64,000 nt of DNA, from contig NC_011295.1 of assembly GCF_000020945.1 (NCBI RefSeq), forward strand, positions 1,178,001 to 1,242,000, written 5' to 3'. Both the position numbers and the translations under genes were made by a program. Origin of the DNA: Coprothermobacter proteolyticus DSM 5265 (lineage in GTDB: Bacteria; Coprothermobacterota; Coprothermobacteria; Coprothermobacterales; Coprothermobacteraceae). The stretch's first letter is position 1. Each line of letters begins with the position of its first letter. Positions 9,685 to 18,670 of the stretch are shown here, piece by piece. Below the pieces are notes generated by a model, which saw nothing but the letters and a program-made list of their open reading frames with translations, had not been told where the DNA came from and did not search any database.

Positions 9685-10755
9685 AGATCCTAAAGCACTA
9701 ACTATATCAGCATAAAGGCGATCTGGGGACTCCATGCCCACGTAAAAACGGATCAAACCGGGATTAAGTCCCCAGCTTTCAAGTACTTCCACCCTGTAGG
9801 ATGCCAAAAGAGGAGTGACCACAGGAATACTTCCGCCCCAGAATACGCCTTTTTGGAACAAACTTAGGTTATCGATGAAACGCGCTATATCCAAGAGACT
9901 TATGTTTAATTCCAGGGTGACAAACCCGCCCATTTTAACGGACTTCCCATTAGTGTCCCGTGGGTAGTAAACTTCTTTCACCATTGGGTGTGCACTAAGC
10001 ATGCTTTGCAGCTGGTAAACATTAGATCTAATTACCTCCAACCGTTGGCGCATACTTTCCATTTCCCCGATGAGGGCGTTGGCATCCCAAGGCATCATGA
10101 TACCCCCTAAAGTGCTACGTGCCATTTCCACAGGCTCTTTCCATCCTTCACTGCCCAGGAGAGCGCCACCAAGGATCCCACTATCCCCTGCCGGGTATTT
10201 ACTCAATGAAATAGCAACTAAATCAGCAAATGGGGTAATTTTCTCATAACCAAACCCAGCACTGTTGTCTACCATAACGCTAACCTGATACTTATCTGCT
10301 AAGCCCTTAATCTGCTCCAAGGGAGGGCAGGTAAGCGTAAAGGGTGCAGGCATTTCTAAGTAAATAAGTTCTGTATCTGGAGTGATTGACTCCTCGAGAG
10401 CGTCCACATCATTAACGTCCGTGAATGTGCATGAAACACCAAAACTCGGCAAATACTCTTCAAACAATAGGCGCGTAGGGCCATAGATTTCCTTTTGGAC
10501 AACCACGTGGTCTCCTTGGCTAAGCAAAGCCAAAAGTCCAGTACTTATGGCCGACATGCCACTAGAGAAAACCCACGCAAAATCTGCTGGTTCACAGCTT
10601 AGTAGAACCTGCTCCAATGCTTCCAGGGTAGGGTGACCATCTCGAACGTAGAAATAATCTTTCGAGTCACCGTAAAGTGCTGCCTGCATTTCTCGGAAGG
10701 AGTGGAAAACGAAAGACGTGGTTTTGAAGAGAGGCTCTCTTAAAGGTTTTGACAT
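9679..10755 (-). CDS. Cys/Met metabolism PLP-dependent enzyme
   Basis: A 358-aa fold-type I PLP enzyme of the trans-sulfuration family (cystathionine gamma-synthase, cystathionine lyase, methionine gamma-lyase). SSGMSAISTGLLALLSQGDHVV binds the PLP phosphate. AISLSKYPAGDSGILGGALLG holds the Schiff-base lysine; the usual motif is S-x-T-K-Y-x-x-G-H, so the Asp in place of His is unusual. Length is a little below the usual 380-400. Which reaction it runs cannot be said. It follows the phosphoesterase gene with a 3-bp gap, so the two form an operon. Confidence 0.85.
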   Translation of the reverse strand: MSKPLREPLFKTTSFVFHSFREMQAALYGDSKDYFYVRDGHPTLEALEQVLLSCEPADFAWVFSSGMSAISTGLLALLSQGDHVVVQKEIYGPTRLLFEEYLPSFGVSCTFTDVNDVDALEESITPDTELIYLEMPAPFTLTCPPLEQIKGLADKYQVSVMVDNSAGFGYEKITPFADLVAISLSKYPAGDSGILGGALLGSEGWKEPVEMARSTLGGIMMPWDANALIGEMESMRQRLEVIRSNVYQLQSMLSAHPMVKEVYYPRDTNGKSVKMGGFVTLELNISLLDIARFIDNLSLFQKGVFWGGSIPVVTPLLASYRVEVLESWGLNPGLIRFYVGMESPDRLYADIVSALGSL

Positions 10756-10758
10756 AAC

Positions 10759-11544
10759 TCAAGAACTCTCTTCTCGCACGTCCCAATCTGGACCGCCTGT
10801 CAAGATCACGGTTTTTAGCTTCCGCTTGCTTTCCTCACTTATGGGCATTCTGCCGATCTTTTCTGCAGTGGAAACCCTGTCATAGTCCAAACGTCTAAGA
10901 GACACGGAACCATTTTCTATAACCGCATAAGATGCCATGGGAATGTAATCACGAGGTTGTCCAACCGAACCCGGATTAAGAAATAGCAGCCCATCAACGT
11001 TAACAAAAAACTGTTCATGGCTATGCCCTACCAAAACAAAATCGTACTCGTTTTTCTCATCAGTGGAGAAAAGGTTGACCAAGCTGTGAGGATTTACGTT
11101 CCTAGCAGCTTCAGCCTCTCCTTCGAAGCTACCTTTATCACAAGCCCTCAAATACTTGTAAAGTGGATCAGAGGGTGCTGCATGAGTAGCCAAAAGTTTG
11201 TACTTGCCGACTGTCCAAGATTCCATTGCCCTAAGGCTTTTCAAGTACTGCTTGTTCTCTTCAGTCAGTGTTTTGACTGTGTAATTCATGCGCGTTTCCA
11301 CGCTTAATTCATAGAACATCAGACCACACTGACAACTGACGCCGTATACTGCAGCATAATCGTGATTTCCTATTAAAACCTTGGAAGTAACATTCTTTAA
11401 AGTATCTATTACCTCGTTCGGAGACGGCCCATAGTCCACGAAATCCCCTAAAAAGATAACCTCGTCTGCGTCAGACTCCTTATCAAGAACCGCGCGCAAG
11501 GCTTCAAGATTGCCGTGCACATCACTCATTACCAGTATTTTCAT
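10759..11544 (-). CDS. Calcineurin-like metallophosphoesterase
   Basis: A 261-aa cytosolic phosphoesterase with the full set of metal motifs: SDVHGNLEAL, GDFVDYGPSPNEVI, IGNHDYA, THAAPSDP and GHSHEQF. It belongs to the YfcE/MJ0936-like small phosphodiesterases, whose physiological substrates are mostly unknown. Two in-frame ATGs occur (11550 and 11544); GTGAGG is properly spaced for the second, which also gives the family-typical start MKILVMSDVHG. Same strand as, and 3 bp before, the PLP enzyme gene. Confidence 0.88.
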   Translation of the reverse strand: MKILVMSDVHGNLEALRAVLDKESDADEVIFLGDFVDYGPSPNEVIDTLKNVTSKVLIGNHDYAAVYGVSCQCGLMFYELSVETRMNYTVKTLTEENKQYLKSLRAMESWTVGKYKLLATHAAPSDPLYKYLRACDKGSFEGEAEAARNVNPHSLVNLFSTDEKNEYDFVLVGHSHEQFFVNVDGLLFLNPGSVGQPRDYIPMASYAVIENGSVSLRRLDYDRVSTAEKIGRMPISEESKRKLKTVILTGGPDWDVREESS

Positions 11545-11718
11545 ACCCATACCTCACAAGGTAGCTAAGTATTATCATTATTCTAATTGACAATCTGTCT
11601 TCATAAAACACATTTGAAAGAGTTTCATTTAGTATGATTGCTACTAAGCTGTCTAGAAATATGTTACAATCTTAATTTGTTTAGCGCTTGGAATTCCTTT
11701 AGGAGTTGAAAGACGACT

Positions 11719-12618
11719 GTGAAAACTGTACGAGATTATCAACCTGCAGAGCAGACTAGAAAATCGTATGTAAAAGCCTTCTACATAACTATAATTGGAA
11801 ACCTGCTGCTAGTCGCCGTAAAGGCGGTAGTAGCAAGCTTGACAGGAAGTGCCGCCCTGTATGCAGAAACTGCGAATTCTGCATCCGATGTGGTTTATTC
11901 GCTACTAATGGTATTTGGGCTGTGGATCTCTCAGAAGCCACCTGATCATTCCCATCCTCAAGGACATAGCCGTTTCGAACCATTAGTTGGACTCTTAGTC
12001 ACATTCTCCATGGCCTTTGCTGGTTACCAGGCAGCATCCACTTCAATTTTGAAGCTGTTAGCTGGGGGCATTGCTGTCAAACCAGGCTTACCTACTTTGG
12101 TTTTAGTGATGACCGCCATCACAAAAGGCGTAATGTACTATGCCATCTTGCAGTTATCACAAAAAACACAAAGTCCAGCACTGCATGCCACAGCACAAGA
12201 TAACCTTACCGATGTCATGACTTCGTCAGCAGCTTTTCTGGGTATCCTTGGTTCATATTATGTTTCCCCACTGTTAGATCCCATAGCTGGCTTATTGGTT
12301 TCAGCATGGATATTTAAGGCAGTCATAGGATTGATATTGGAAAACATAAAGTACATCACAGGTGGGTCAGCTGACAAAGATGTAGTGGAGCAAATTCTTC
12401 ATATAACTAATTCAGTACCGGGTGTGCTTAGGGTGCACGAGTTGGTAACTGAATATGTTGGACCTCGCCTAGTGGTTGAGATGCACGTGAACGTTAGAGG
12501 CGATTTGCCTCTAACAGAAGCTCACCGCATAAACGACGAAATTGTTAACAGAGTTCTGCACAACGTCCAGGATGTGGATAGGGTTTACGTACATTTAGAA
12601 CCAGAAAACGAAAGTTAG
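11719..12618 (+). CDS. Cation diffusion facilitator, probably Mn2+ exporter
   Basis: A 299-aa inner-membrane protein with about six hydrophobic helices and a cytoplasmic C-terminal dimerisation domain (about residues 215-299). DHSHPQGHSRFEPLVGLLV is the CDF signature between TM2 and TM3. The transport-site residues are N53-x3-D57 in TM2 and D161-x3-D165 in TM5, an N-D/D-D set. Zinc CDFs use H-D/H-D; bacterial manganese exporters of the MntE type use N-D/D-D, so Mn2+ is the best guess. GTG start with AGGAG upstream. Monocistronic, divergent from the phosphoesterase. Confidence 0.88.
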   Translation: MKTVRDYQPAEQTRKSYVKAFYITIIGNLLLVAVKAVVASLTGSAALYAETANSASDVVYSLLMVFGLWISQKPPDHSHPQGHSRFEPLVGLLVTFSMAFAGYQAASTSILKLLAGGIAVKPGLPTLVLVMTAITKGVMYYAILQLSQKTQSPALHATAQDNLTDVMTSSAAFLGILGSYYVSPLLDPIAGLLVSAWIFKAVIGLILENIKYITGGSADKDVVEQILHITNSVPGVLRVHELVTEYVGPRLVVEMHVNVRGDLPLTEAHRINDEIVNRVLHNVQDVDRVYVHLEPENES

Positions 12619-12662
12619 CCTATAGTTAACACTCCTTTTAAACCTTAAATAGAAATCAGTCA

Positions 12663-12668
12663 TACAAT
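12663..12668 (+). promoter_or_regulatory. -10 element of a probably leaderless gene
   Basis: TACAAT ends exactly 6 nt before the ATG at 12675, and no Shine-Dalgarno is present. Transcription should begin at or next to the start codon. No good -35 is seen. Confidence 0.5.
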
Positions 12669-12674
12669 GTGGCT

Positions 12675-13295
12675 ATGCAGATATATTTACTCAGACACCC
12701 CGAAACCGAATGGAACAAACAAGGACGATTCCAGGGACAAACAGATATACCAATAAATGAGACAGGTATGGATCAACTTGAGCGAACCCTCCCCTTCCTT
12801 GCCACCTTGCCAGTGCAAGTTATTTACAGTAGCCCCCTTAAGAGAGCAAAAATCGTAGCACAAAGAGTGAGCCGCGCTACAGGACTGCCAATGTTCGAAG
12901 ATACACGCATTATGGAAGTGAACTGTGGCAGGTGGGAAGGAAAAGTTGCTCAAACTCTGGCAATTGAAGAACCTGAACTATTCAGTTTGTGGAAATCAAA
13001 CCCCTACGATTTTAGGATCCCTGGAGGAGAAAGCTATCAAGACGTCGAAAACCGTACTAGTGCCTTCTTAAAAGACATTATTAGTGATGAGAAAAACGCT
13101 TTAGTAGTTAGTCACGGCATTGCCATAACTACTATGCTCAGATTCGTACTCCAGATCCCTAAAGAGCATGTCCGCGTACTTCACATCGAGAATCTTGGGC
13201 TAGCAAAACTGGAAGTAGATGCAAACGCCATTGCATACACCATAGTAAACCCTGCGCTTGAACTTAAAGTGGCTTCTCTTTTGCAGCAAGTGTGA
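12675..13295 (+). CDS. Histidine phosphatase family protein (phosphoglycerate mutase-like), copy 1
   Basis: A 206-aa histidine phosphatase. LLRHPETEWNKQGRFQGQTD carries the phospho-accepting His in an RHP motif instead of the usual RHG. YSSPLKRAKIVAQR, EVNCGRWEGK and VVSHGIAITTMLRF supply the remaining catalytic-core residues. Substrates of this family range from alpha-ribazole phosphate to sugar phosphates, and none can be assigned here. About half its residues match copy 2, 60 bp downstream, so the pair is a tandem duplication. An in-frame GTG at 12669 is possible, but the -10 spacing favours the ATG at 12675. Confidence 0.85.
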   Translation: MQIYLLRHPETEWNKQGRFQGQTDIPINETGMDQLERTLPFLATLPVQVIYSSPLKRAKIVAQRVSRATGLPMFEDTRIMEVNCGRWEGKVAQTLAIEEPELFSLWKSNPYDFRIPGGESYQDVENRTSAFLKDIISDEKNALVVSHGIAITTMLRFVLQIPKEHVRVLHIENLGLAKLEVDANAIAYTIVNPALELKVASLLQQV

Positions 13296-13343
13296 GACAC
13301 TCATCAAACACTGTAAAAGGTGCCACACCACTCGGAGGTTCGG

Positions 13344-13349
13344 TATAAT
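13344..13349 (+). promoter_or_regulatory. -10 element of a probably leaderless gene
   Basis: A perfect TATAAT ends 6 nt before the ATG at 13356. GGAGG at 13334-13338 is 17 nt from the start, too far to act as a Shine-Dalgarno. The promoter gives copy 2 of the phosphatase pair its own transcript. Confidence 0.55.
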
Positions 13350-13355
13350 TTACCC

Positions 13356-13970
13356 ATGAAGATATTCTTACTCAGACATCCAGAAACTGATTGGAACGGT
13401 GAATGGCGTTTTCAAGGTAGGACGGACATCCCGGTTAGCAAGAAAGGTAAAGAAGCCTTAGAAAAGGCTTTGCCAGTCTTATGCAAATTACCCATTGACA
13501 TTATCTACACCAGTCCTTTACAAAGAGCCAGGATTGTTGCTGAAATGATCAATGAGAGAACAGGCATCCCGTTTGAAGTAGATGAAAGAATTATTGAAGC
13601 AAACTGCGGCGAGTGGGAAGGAAGAAAGGTTCCTGAACTTATGAAGGAAGAGCCAGATTTTATGGCAAAATGGTGGGCAAATCCTTATGCTGTTCCCATA
13701 CCCGGAGGAGAAAGTTACCAAGACGTTGAGAAACGTACCAGTGCACTGTTGCAGGAAATCATCGCCAAGAACACGAACGCCTTGCTTGTGAGCCATGGCA
13801 TTGCCATAACCACCATGCTCAGATATATATTGGAGCTTCCTTACGAAAAAACATCCATTCTGAGAATCGAAAACCTTGGACTCGCCAAAATTGAAGTAGA
13901 TGACTTTGGAAAGGGATTTGTCATATCCAACCCAGCAGGTATTCTTGATTTGTTGTCCTTCCCTTTGTAG
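13356..13970 (+). CDS. Histidine phosphatase family protein (phosphoglycerate mutase-like), copy 2
   Basis: A 204-aa sister of the preceding protein. LLRHPETDWNGEWRFQGRTD, YTSPLQRARIVAEM, EANCGEWEGRK, PIPGGESYQDVEKRTSALL and LVSHGIAITTMLRYIL are shared almost word for word. It has the same RHP active-site variant. The frame extends up to a GTG at 13320, but that would place the promoter inside the coding sequence, so the ATG at 13356 is preferred. The two copies have diverged at scattered positions, so the duplication is old. Nothing recognisable lies in the 261 bp that follow except a small hairpin near 14099-14123. Confidence 0.85.
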   Translation: MKIFLLRHPETDWNGEWRFQGRTDIPVSKKGKEALEKALPVLCKLPIDIIYTSPLQRARIVAEMINERTGIPFEVDERIIEANCGEWEGRKVPELMKEEPDFMAKWWANPYAVPIPGGESYQDVEKRTSALLQEIIAKNTNALLVSHGIAITTMLRYILELPYEKTSILRIENLGLAKIEVDDFGKGFVISNPAGILDLLSFPL

Positions 13971-14231
13971 CTGCTGCCGTAGGCCCCTAGCGTAGCCACA
14001 TTCTCACCTGTCGATTTGCGTTCCTTATCTCATACTAAGATCTTGACGAAACTGTAACTGTGTTTCCCTTTCTATTTGGTCTCACAGAAACATACCCCAA
14101 GTTCCTCTTTTTGAGGAAAACTTTAACCTTTTCCTACCTATTGCAGTGATGTTGTGTACAAAGTTGATAACCTTGCCAAATTGTTTTAACGTCCCAGACC
14201 TCTTCGCCCATTTTTGGGGTTAAAAAGCATA

Positions 14232-15272
14232 CTATTTATCATTGTTCGTTAGCTTTCCCGTTATTACTCCTTTTCCACCACCACTGGCACCTTTCTCCCT
14301 GAACGCCTCAAAGTGCATGTTAGCATTCGGTCCTCCCATGGCGAAATACCCTTCTTGGTTCACGAGCACAATATCTTTATCCTTCTCATTACAGTACGCA
14401 GCTATTTGCTTCATACTTTGCATATCCAATGGTAGGTTTTTCCAAAAGACTTCATCGCTTTGAGCGATTTGGACTTTCACAAGTTCCAACAGATTCTTTT
14501 TCTCGAGTTCCAGCTGTTTCTTCTGCTCGAGCAGTTGGAATACCCTCTCTTCAACGTCCCCGGTAAGCAAATTCTTTAGTTTCTGCTCCCTTTCTATGTA
14601 ATTCTTGGCTATGCGAGCTAACCGGATTCCAGCAGCAAAAATCACTCTGACATAGCGTGTGTTCTTCCTTTCCACCTTTAGTATGGCGAAACCGCCAACG
14701 TAGCCAGTATTGGTAACATGCGTACCGCCGCAGGCACACTTGTCAATCCCCTCGATTTCCACAATGCGAGGATGTTCATAGTCTGTGTGTTTCCTAAGCT
14801 TTTCATCGACTTCTTCAGTTACATACACACGTACTGGGATTTGCCTTAAGATAACTTCGTTAACCTGACGTTCTAGCTGTGCGTATTTTTCTGGATCCTC
14901 ATCAGCACCAAGAAGTTCAATTTTTGACTCATCGTCAAAAATCGCAAAACCCTCTGAGGGCCATCCGTAAAGCTGCTCTGCCAAAGCCGAAAAAATATGC
15001 TGTGCCGTATGCTGCTGGCTCACTTCTAAGCGCCAAAGCTCGTCTATAACTACGTCAACTTCCACTTCTGTTTTTGGCACTTCACCTGATATGCTTCTAA
15101 CCTTCCAAAAAGTACCGCCCTTCTCCTTGAATGCCTCATCACTTTCTATGTAAAAACCAGGCCCTTTTACCTTTATTCGGTCGGCAGGCTGCCCACCGCC
15201 TCCTTCATAAATGCAAGCCTCAATTTGAAATAGCCCTTTCTCAGGATCGTAATTAAGTAGTTTACCTTTCAC
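14232..15272 (-). CDS. Alanyl-tRNA editing protein AlaX, long form with DHHA1 domain
   Basis: A 346-aa free-standing relative of the AlaRS editing domain that hydrolyses mischarged tRNA-Ala in trans. The zinc ligands are in HTAQH (near residue 87) and CACGGTH (near 178). GGGGQPAD is the N-terminal signature. A predicted coiled coil (about residues 235-275) leads to a C-terminal DHHA1-type end, GASGGGKGVITGKL. This is the AlaX-L architecture. Its ATG overlaps the stop of the upstream HAD gene by 4 bp, so the two are co-translated. Confidence 0.9.
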   Translation of the reverse strand: MKGKLLNYDPEKGLFQIEACIYEGGGGQPADRIKVKGPGFYIESDEAFKEKGGTFWKVRSISGEVPKTEVEVDVVIDELWRLEVSQQHTAQHIFSALAEQLYGWPSEGFAIFDDESKIELLGADEDPEKYAQLERQVNEVILRQIPVRVYVTEEVDEKLRKHTDYEHPRIVEIEGIDKCACGGTHVTNTGYVGGFAILKVERKNTRYVRVIFAAGIRLARIAKNYIEREQKLKNLLTGDVEERVFQLLEQKKQLELEKKNLLELVKVQIAQSDEVFWKNLPLDMQSMKQIAAYCNEKDKDIVLVNQEGYFAMGGPNANMHFEAFREKGASGGGKGVITGKLTNNDK

Positions 15273-15997
15273 TCCAGCACCTCCACGCTAACTTCTAAAA
15301 GAGATTGTACCCATGAATCTGCCTCAGGAATACGTATGCCCACAGCCACTGCTTTAGCTCCTGCAGAGTGTGCCATCTGAACATCACCCAAGCTATCACC
15401 GAAAACCACTAAATCCTCACAGGGTATTCCCATGAGACTAGAGACCTTTAGAAGCATGTCTGGAAACGGCTTACCTCTCTTCACATCTTCAGCTGAAACT
15501 ATGATCGGCAACTCTACTTGCCAAAACTTAAACATTTCTTCCACATTTGACCTTGAATCAGAGGTTGCTATCGCCACAGGTACATGCTGGCTTAACAATG
15601 TAAAAAGTTCTTTGGCTCCTGGCAAAGGAGAATAAACCATTTCTGGAGATATAACCCTTTGCGCTTCTTCTACAATTTCCTGTGACAGTTTTCTGCACGT
15701 GGCCCAATCAATTTTGTGCATGAGCCATATAGCTGCAGCTAGTAAACACTTAGCCTCTTCCATAGTGCACAAAGACAGCGGTGCAATTGAAGGATCTTCA
15801 TCGACGCCAAAAAGGTCAATTGCCACCTTTTCAACGCATAAACCTTTCTGAGAGGCTACTTTCATATAAAGAGAGAATATCTGTTTCCAAAGGTCAAAGC
15901 CTCCCGTTAGAACCCCATCTTTGTCAAAAACCACGCCTTTTACAACAAACTCGTCATTGCCGCAAGTGATTTTTACCTTTCTTGAATTCGTGACCAT
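15269..15997 (-). CDS. HAD-superfamily hydrolase
   Basis: A 242-aa haloacid-dehalogenase-like phosphatase of the phosphoglycolate phosphatase/beta-phosphoglucomutase group. Motif I is VVFDKDGVLTGG (nucleophile Asp near residue 20), motif II IATSDSR, motif III Lys in KRGKPFPDMLL and motif IV VFGDSLGDVQMA. A helical cap domain lies between I and II. The open frame runs up to 16108, but the extra 37 residues lack a ribosome-binding site, would overlap the divergent fur-family start, and precede a TAAAAT spaced for the ATG at 15997. Substrate unknown; coupled to the AlaX gene. Confidence 0.82.
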   Translation of the reverse strand: MVTNSRKVKITCGNDEFVVKGVVFDKDGVLTGGFDLWKQIFSLYMKVASQKGLCVEKVAIDLFGVDEDPSIAPLSLCTMEEAKCLLAAAIWLMHKIDWATCRKLSQEIVEEAQRVISPEMVYSPLPGAKELFTLLSQHVPVAIATSDSRSNVEEMFKFWQVELPIIVSAEDVKRGKPFPDMLLKVSSLMGIPCEDLVVFGDSLGDVQMAHSAGAKAVAVGIRIPEADSWVQSLLEVSVEVLE

Positions 15998-16004
15998 AGT
16001 ATTT

Positions 16005-16010
16005 ATTTTA
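16005..16010 (-). promoter_or_regulatory. -10 element of a probably leaderless gene
   Basis: On the minus strand TAAAAT ends 7 nt before the ATG at 15997, and no Shine-Dalgarno precedes that ATG. The divergent fur-family gene begins at 16038, so both promoters share about 40 bp. Confidence 0.45.
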
Positions 16011-16037
16011 GACTTAAATTGTGATACCATATGATAC

Positions 16038-16484
16038 ATGAATGCCATAGAAGATAAAATTGAAAATCTCAAAAACATTATAAAAAGAAACGGCGACCGT
16101 ATTACCAAGCCAAGGCTTGCTGTGTACGAGTTTCTAGTAAGTAATCAAGGGCATTTTAGCGCCCAACAAATTTATAATGCTATAAGAGAGACGATTCCAG
16201 ACATCACACTAGCCACTGTATACAATGTTCTTCGATACTTGGCCGATATCGGTGTAATCCAGGAGATCCCAACGCAAACCGAGACACTATATGACGGTAC
16301 TGAAGTACCTCATGCGCACCTTATCTGCATGGAATGTGGAAAAGTTCAGGACGTCGTGGCAGTCAACATTAATCCACTTATCAAGGCTGCCAAAATTTAC
16401 CATTGGAAACTAACTCAAAACCCCGTGTCCGTATTCGGCATTTGCCCAGAATGTCAGAAACGGTCTAACGGAAGCTTACTCTGA
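16038..16484 (+). CDS. Fur-family metal/peroxide-responsive repressor
   Basis: A 148-aa DNA-binding regulator. The winged helix covers RITKPRLAVYEFLVSNQGHFSAQ to ITLATVYNVLRYLADIGVI. HAHLICMECGKVQDV and the C-terminal CPECQ give two CxxC pairs that form the structural zinc site typical of PerR and Zur. The subfamily (PerR, Fur or Zur) cannot be fixed. In an anaerobe PerR-like sensing is common, and the bacteriohemerythrin genes of this genome would be plausible targets; that is speculative. The 3' end overlaps the convergent amidase gene by 31 bp. Confidence 0.9.
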   Translation: MNAIEDKIENLKNIIKRNGDRITKPRLAVYEFLVSNQGHFSAQQIYNAIRETIPDITLATVYNVLRYLADIGVIQEIPTQTETLYDGTEVPHAHLICMECGKVQDVVAVNINPLIKAAKIYHWKLTQNPVSVFGICPECQKRSNGSLL

Positions 16485-17440
16485 TAGAATTTGCTAAGCT
16501 CAGCCTGGAATCGAAAATCCCGTGGCTGTCGCACCCGGTTTAGGCGTTCATAATCCAATACAGCTGTAACAAGTTCCTCTTGATTGTATTTCTTACTCAA
16601 AGCGACGATGCCACTTAAATCTTCTGTGTAATCATGTGGAGCATAAACCCCAGCTTTCCCTTCAAATACGTAGTCCCCTAGTTTCCCTACTAAGAAAGAT
16701 TGAACCGTGAAAACCTGACTAGTCTGAGCCCTTGCCCAAGCACCTCTGATTTGTTCTCCTAAATAGAACGGTGCAGGGTTTGCTGAAGGCACTAAAAGCA
16801 AACGTGCCCCCATGTTTTCTAGTATGCGTGATTGCTCATAGTAAGTAGCATCCATGCACACCAAAACACCAGCCTTTTGAGTTCCTAAATCAAATAGTCC
16901 TAAGCGAGAACCTCTACTCATACCCCATTTCTCCTCCATAGGCATGAGATGTGCTTTATCCTGAGTTAAAATAACATTCCCTCGTCTGAACACAAAGGTG
17001 CGGTTTACCAACTTACCATTCTCCACAAAGGCTAACGTACCAGCCACAATCGTAGCATCAGTTTTGGCTGAGATCTGCGAAAAAATGTCAACATAGGTGG
17101 AGTACAGAATTGGAGAAATCATGCTAAGTAACTCCAGGGTGCTGGGGTCATCCAGATCAATAGGCTCACCAGCAATGCCCATTAAAAGGTTTCCGAAGTA
17201 TTCAGGGAAAAGGATCACACCAGCGCCCTTATCCAGGGCTGCCGTCATGTAACTAGCCACCGAATGAGCAAATTCCAATGCATTATCGTAAAAACGTAAG
17301 TTTGTATTGAAGGCAGCAACAATATTTGGATTTTGACTGTTCCTAAGCAGAAGTTGATCAAGAAAACTTCTATAAAGATTTGGGCTGCTGCTTCGGCTAA
17401 GCGTCACTTTTAGTCGCTGACGCCTCCACCAGCTAATCAT
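16454..17440 (-). CDS. Carbon-nitrogen hydrolase, divergent
   Basis: A 328-aa nitrilase-superfamily protein. The triad appears as ILFPEYFGNLL (Glu near residue 80), KAHLMPMEEKWGMSRG (Lys near 162) and VLVCMDATYYEQ (Cys near 195). It is longer than the amidase at 1863-2636, with about 40 extra N-terminal residues rich in Arg and Ser. It overlaps the upstream 166-aa gene by 8 bp, so the two are probably one transcript and may act together. Substrate unknown. Confidence 0.82.
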   Translation of the reverse strand: MISWWRRQRLKVTLSRSSSPNLYRSFLDQLLLRNSQNPNIVAAFNTNLRFYDNALEFAHSVASYMTAALDKGAGVILFPEYFGNLLMGIAGEPIDLDDPSTLELLSMISPILYSTYVDIFSQISAKTDATIVAGTLAFVENGKLVNRTFVFRRGNVILTQDKAHLMPMEEKWGMSRGSRLGLFDLGTQKAGVLVCMDATYYEQSRILENMGARLLLVPSANPAPFYLGEQIRGAWARAQTSQVFTVQSFLVGKLGDYVFEGKAGVYAPHDYTEDLSGIVALSKKYNQEELVTAVLDYERLNRVRQPRDFRFQAELSKFYQSKLPLDRF

Positions 17441-17933
17441 GATTCAGACCCTCCAATAGGTAGCGCTCATATTTAAGGTAAAGATCAGTATTCATGAGCT
17501 TTGGCAACATGTATTTCGCCCTAATCTCGTAAACAGCATTCATGGAAATGGATAAAGAACTCTCCAGAGGCTGTATGATACCAGTCCTGTCAGGACTAAG
17601 CTCCACAGGCACAATGCCAACAATAAAATTCCCTTCCTCGTGGAAGAAAACCTCAATAGCAACGAGCTGGTTTTCTTGAACACCTATCCACGTTCTATTA
17701 AAGAGTTCAAAACTATTCCCGTTCCATGGCCCAAAGCAAACAATTAGGTTTTTCCCTACATACCGTGCATATCTGTAGACAGACATGTCCATAGCAGATT
17801 TATGTCCGATAGCAAACCCCCAAGGTTCTTCCCGCACGTCATGTTCAGGATCGACTAAAAAAACACTACTATCATCAACTGTAATATAAAGCTGTTCACC
17901 ATCAAGCTCAGCGGATATTGTGCCCATCACCAT
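17433..17933 (-). CDS. Hypothetical protein, 166 aa
   Basis: Not recognised. It is a soluble protein with no membrane helix or signal peptide and a beta-rich look, with many alternating hydrophobic stretches such as KNLIVCFGPWNGNSFEL and LVAIEVFFHEEGNFIVGIV. It is probably real: it has its own promoter-like element, good length and an 8-bp overlap with the nitrilase-like gene after it, which suggests a partner or accessory role for that enzyme. Confidence 0.65.
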   Translation of the reverse strand: MVMGTISAELDGEQLYITVDDSSVFLVDPEHDVREEPWGFAIGHKSAMDMSVYRYARYVGKNLIVCFGPWNGNSFELFNRTWIGVQENQLVAIEVFFHEEGNFIVGIVPVELSPDRTGIIQPLESSLSISMNAVYEIRAKYMLPKLMNTDLYLKYERYLLEGLNHD

Positions 17934-17939
17934 GCATTC

Positions 17940-17945
17940 ATTTTA
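17940..17945 (-). promoter_or_regulatory. -10 element of a probably leaderless gene
   Basis: TAAAAT on the minus strand ends 6 nt before the ATG at 17933; no Shine-Dalgarno is present. Confidence 0.45.
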
Positions 17946-17997
17946 ACGCATTGTTTATAATAGAGCACAACTTCATACGCCACTAACTTGTATAACG

Positions 17998-18615
17998 CTA
18001 ACTGTTGAGTTCTTCTTCCAGATCATATGTCTTCTCAGCGTGCACATAAAAGTAGAACAGAGCTTTCCCCAGACTATAACGGTCATCGTCTAGCAAATAA
18101 GCATAGGAACTTTCTTCTAAAGGCGAAGAACAAACCTGTCTTTTTTGCTCCCACCAATTGCGCACCAAATCTGTTATGTCTTCGGCTCTTAAGCAAGAAA
18201 ACCCGGCTTCTACCATTTCTTCTACCAAATAATGTGATTTTGACTTTCTAGTATATGTAAAGCCAATCCTAGCCAAAGACTTTCTCACATTTCCTGGTAC
18301 TGACCTGGTCATCAAAACATCCGTAGTCAACAACTCTCCACCTAACCTGAGCAATTTATTAGCTGTCTTTGGCGTTAATTCAATACATGTATCGGTAGGC
18401 AAAATATGATCAACTAATAACAGATCCAAGGAACTCATATTAAGGACGTTCTCATTGAGTATGATGGTACAGCCATTTACATTAGGAACGACCTTTTGTA
18501 CCAGCAAACTACTGCCCACAACACCAATGCGTTTAGGGTTCATCGATACGATATCCTTCTTCATCCTGTCGAAGACAGGAGATAAGGCAGCATATTCATC
18601 ACCATGGCAAGTCAA
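17998..18615 (-). CDS. Hypothetical protein with degenerate methyltransferase-like pattern
   Basis: A 205-aa protein not assigned to a family. The order of elements resembles a small class I methyltransferase: RIGVVGSSLLVQKVVP where a SAM-binding loop would be, LDLLLVDHIL, then ANKLLRLGGELLTTDVLM, and a C-terminal MVEAGFSCLRAEDITDLV. The glycine-rich loop lacks the usual D-x-G-x-G, so SAM binding is doubtful. AGGAGGTGAT precedes it. The GTG at 18627 lies inside that site, so the TTG at 18615 is the better start. It ends near the divergent promoter of nothing obvious; 64 bp separate it from the 166-aa gene. Confidence 0.55.
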   Translation of the reverse strand: MTCHGDEYAALSPVFDRMKKDIVSMNPKRIGVVGSSLLVQKVVPNVNGCTIILNENVLNMSSLDLLLVDHILPTDTCIELTPKTANKLLRLGGELLTTDVLMTRSVPGNVRKSLARIGFTYTRKSKSHYLVEEMVEAGFSCLRAEDITDLVRNWWEQKRQVCSSPLEESSYAYLLDDDRYSLGKALFYFYVHAEKTYDLEEELNS

Positions 18616-18670
18616 CCGAGTTATCACCTCCTAAACGTACAGTCCTCTTGGACCAATAACAAAAGCACAT

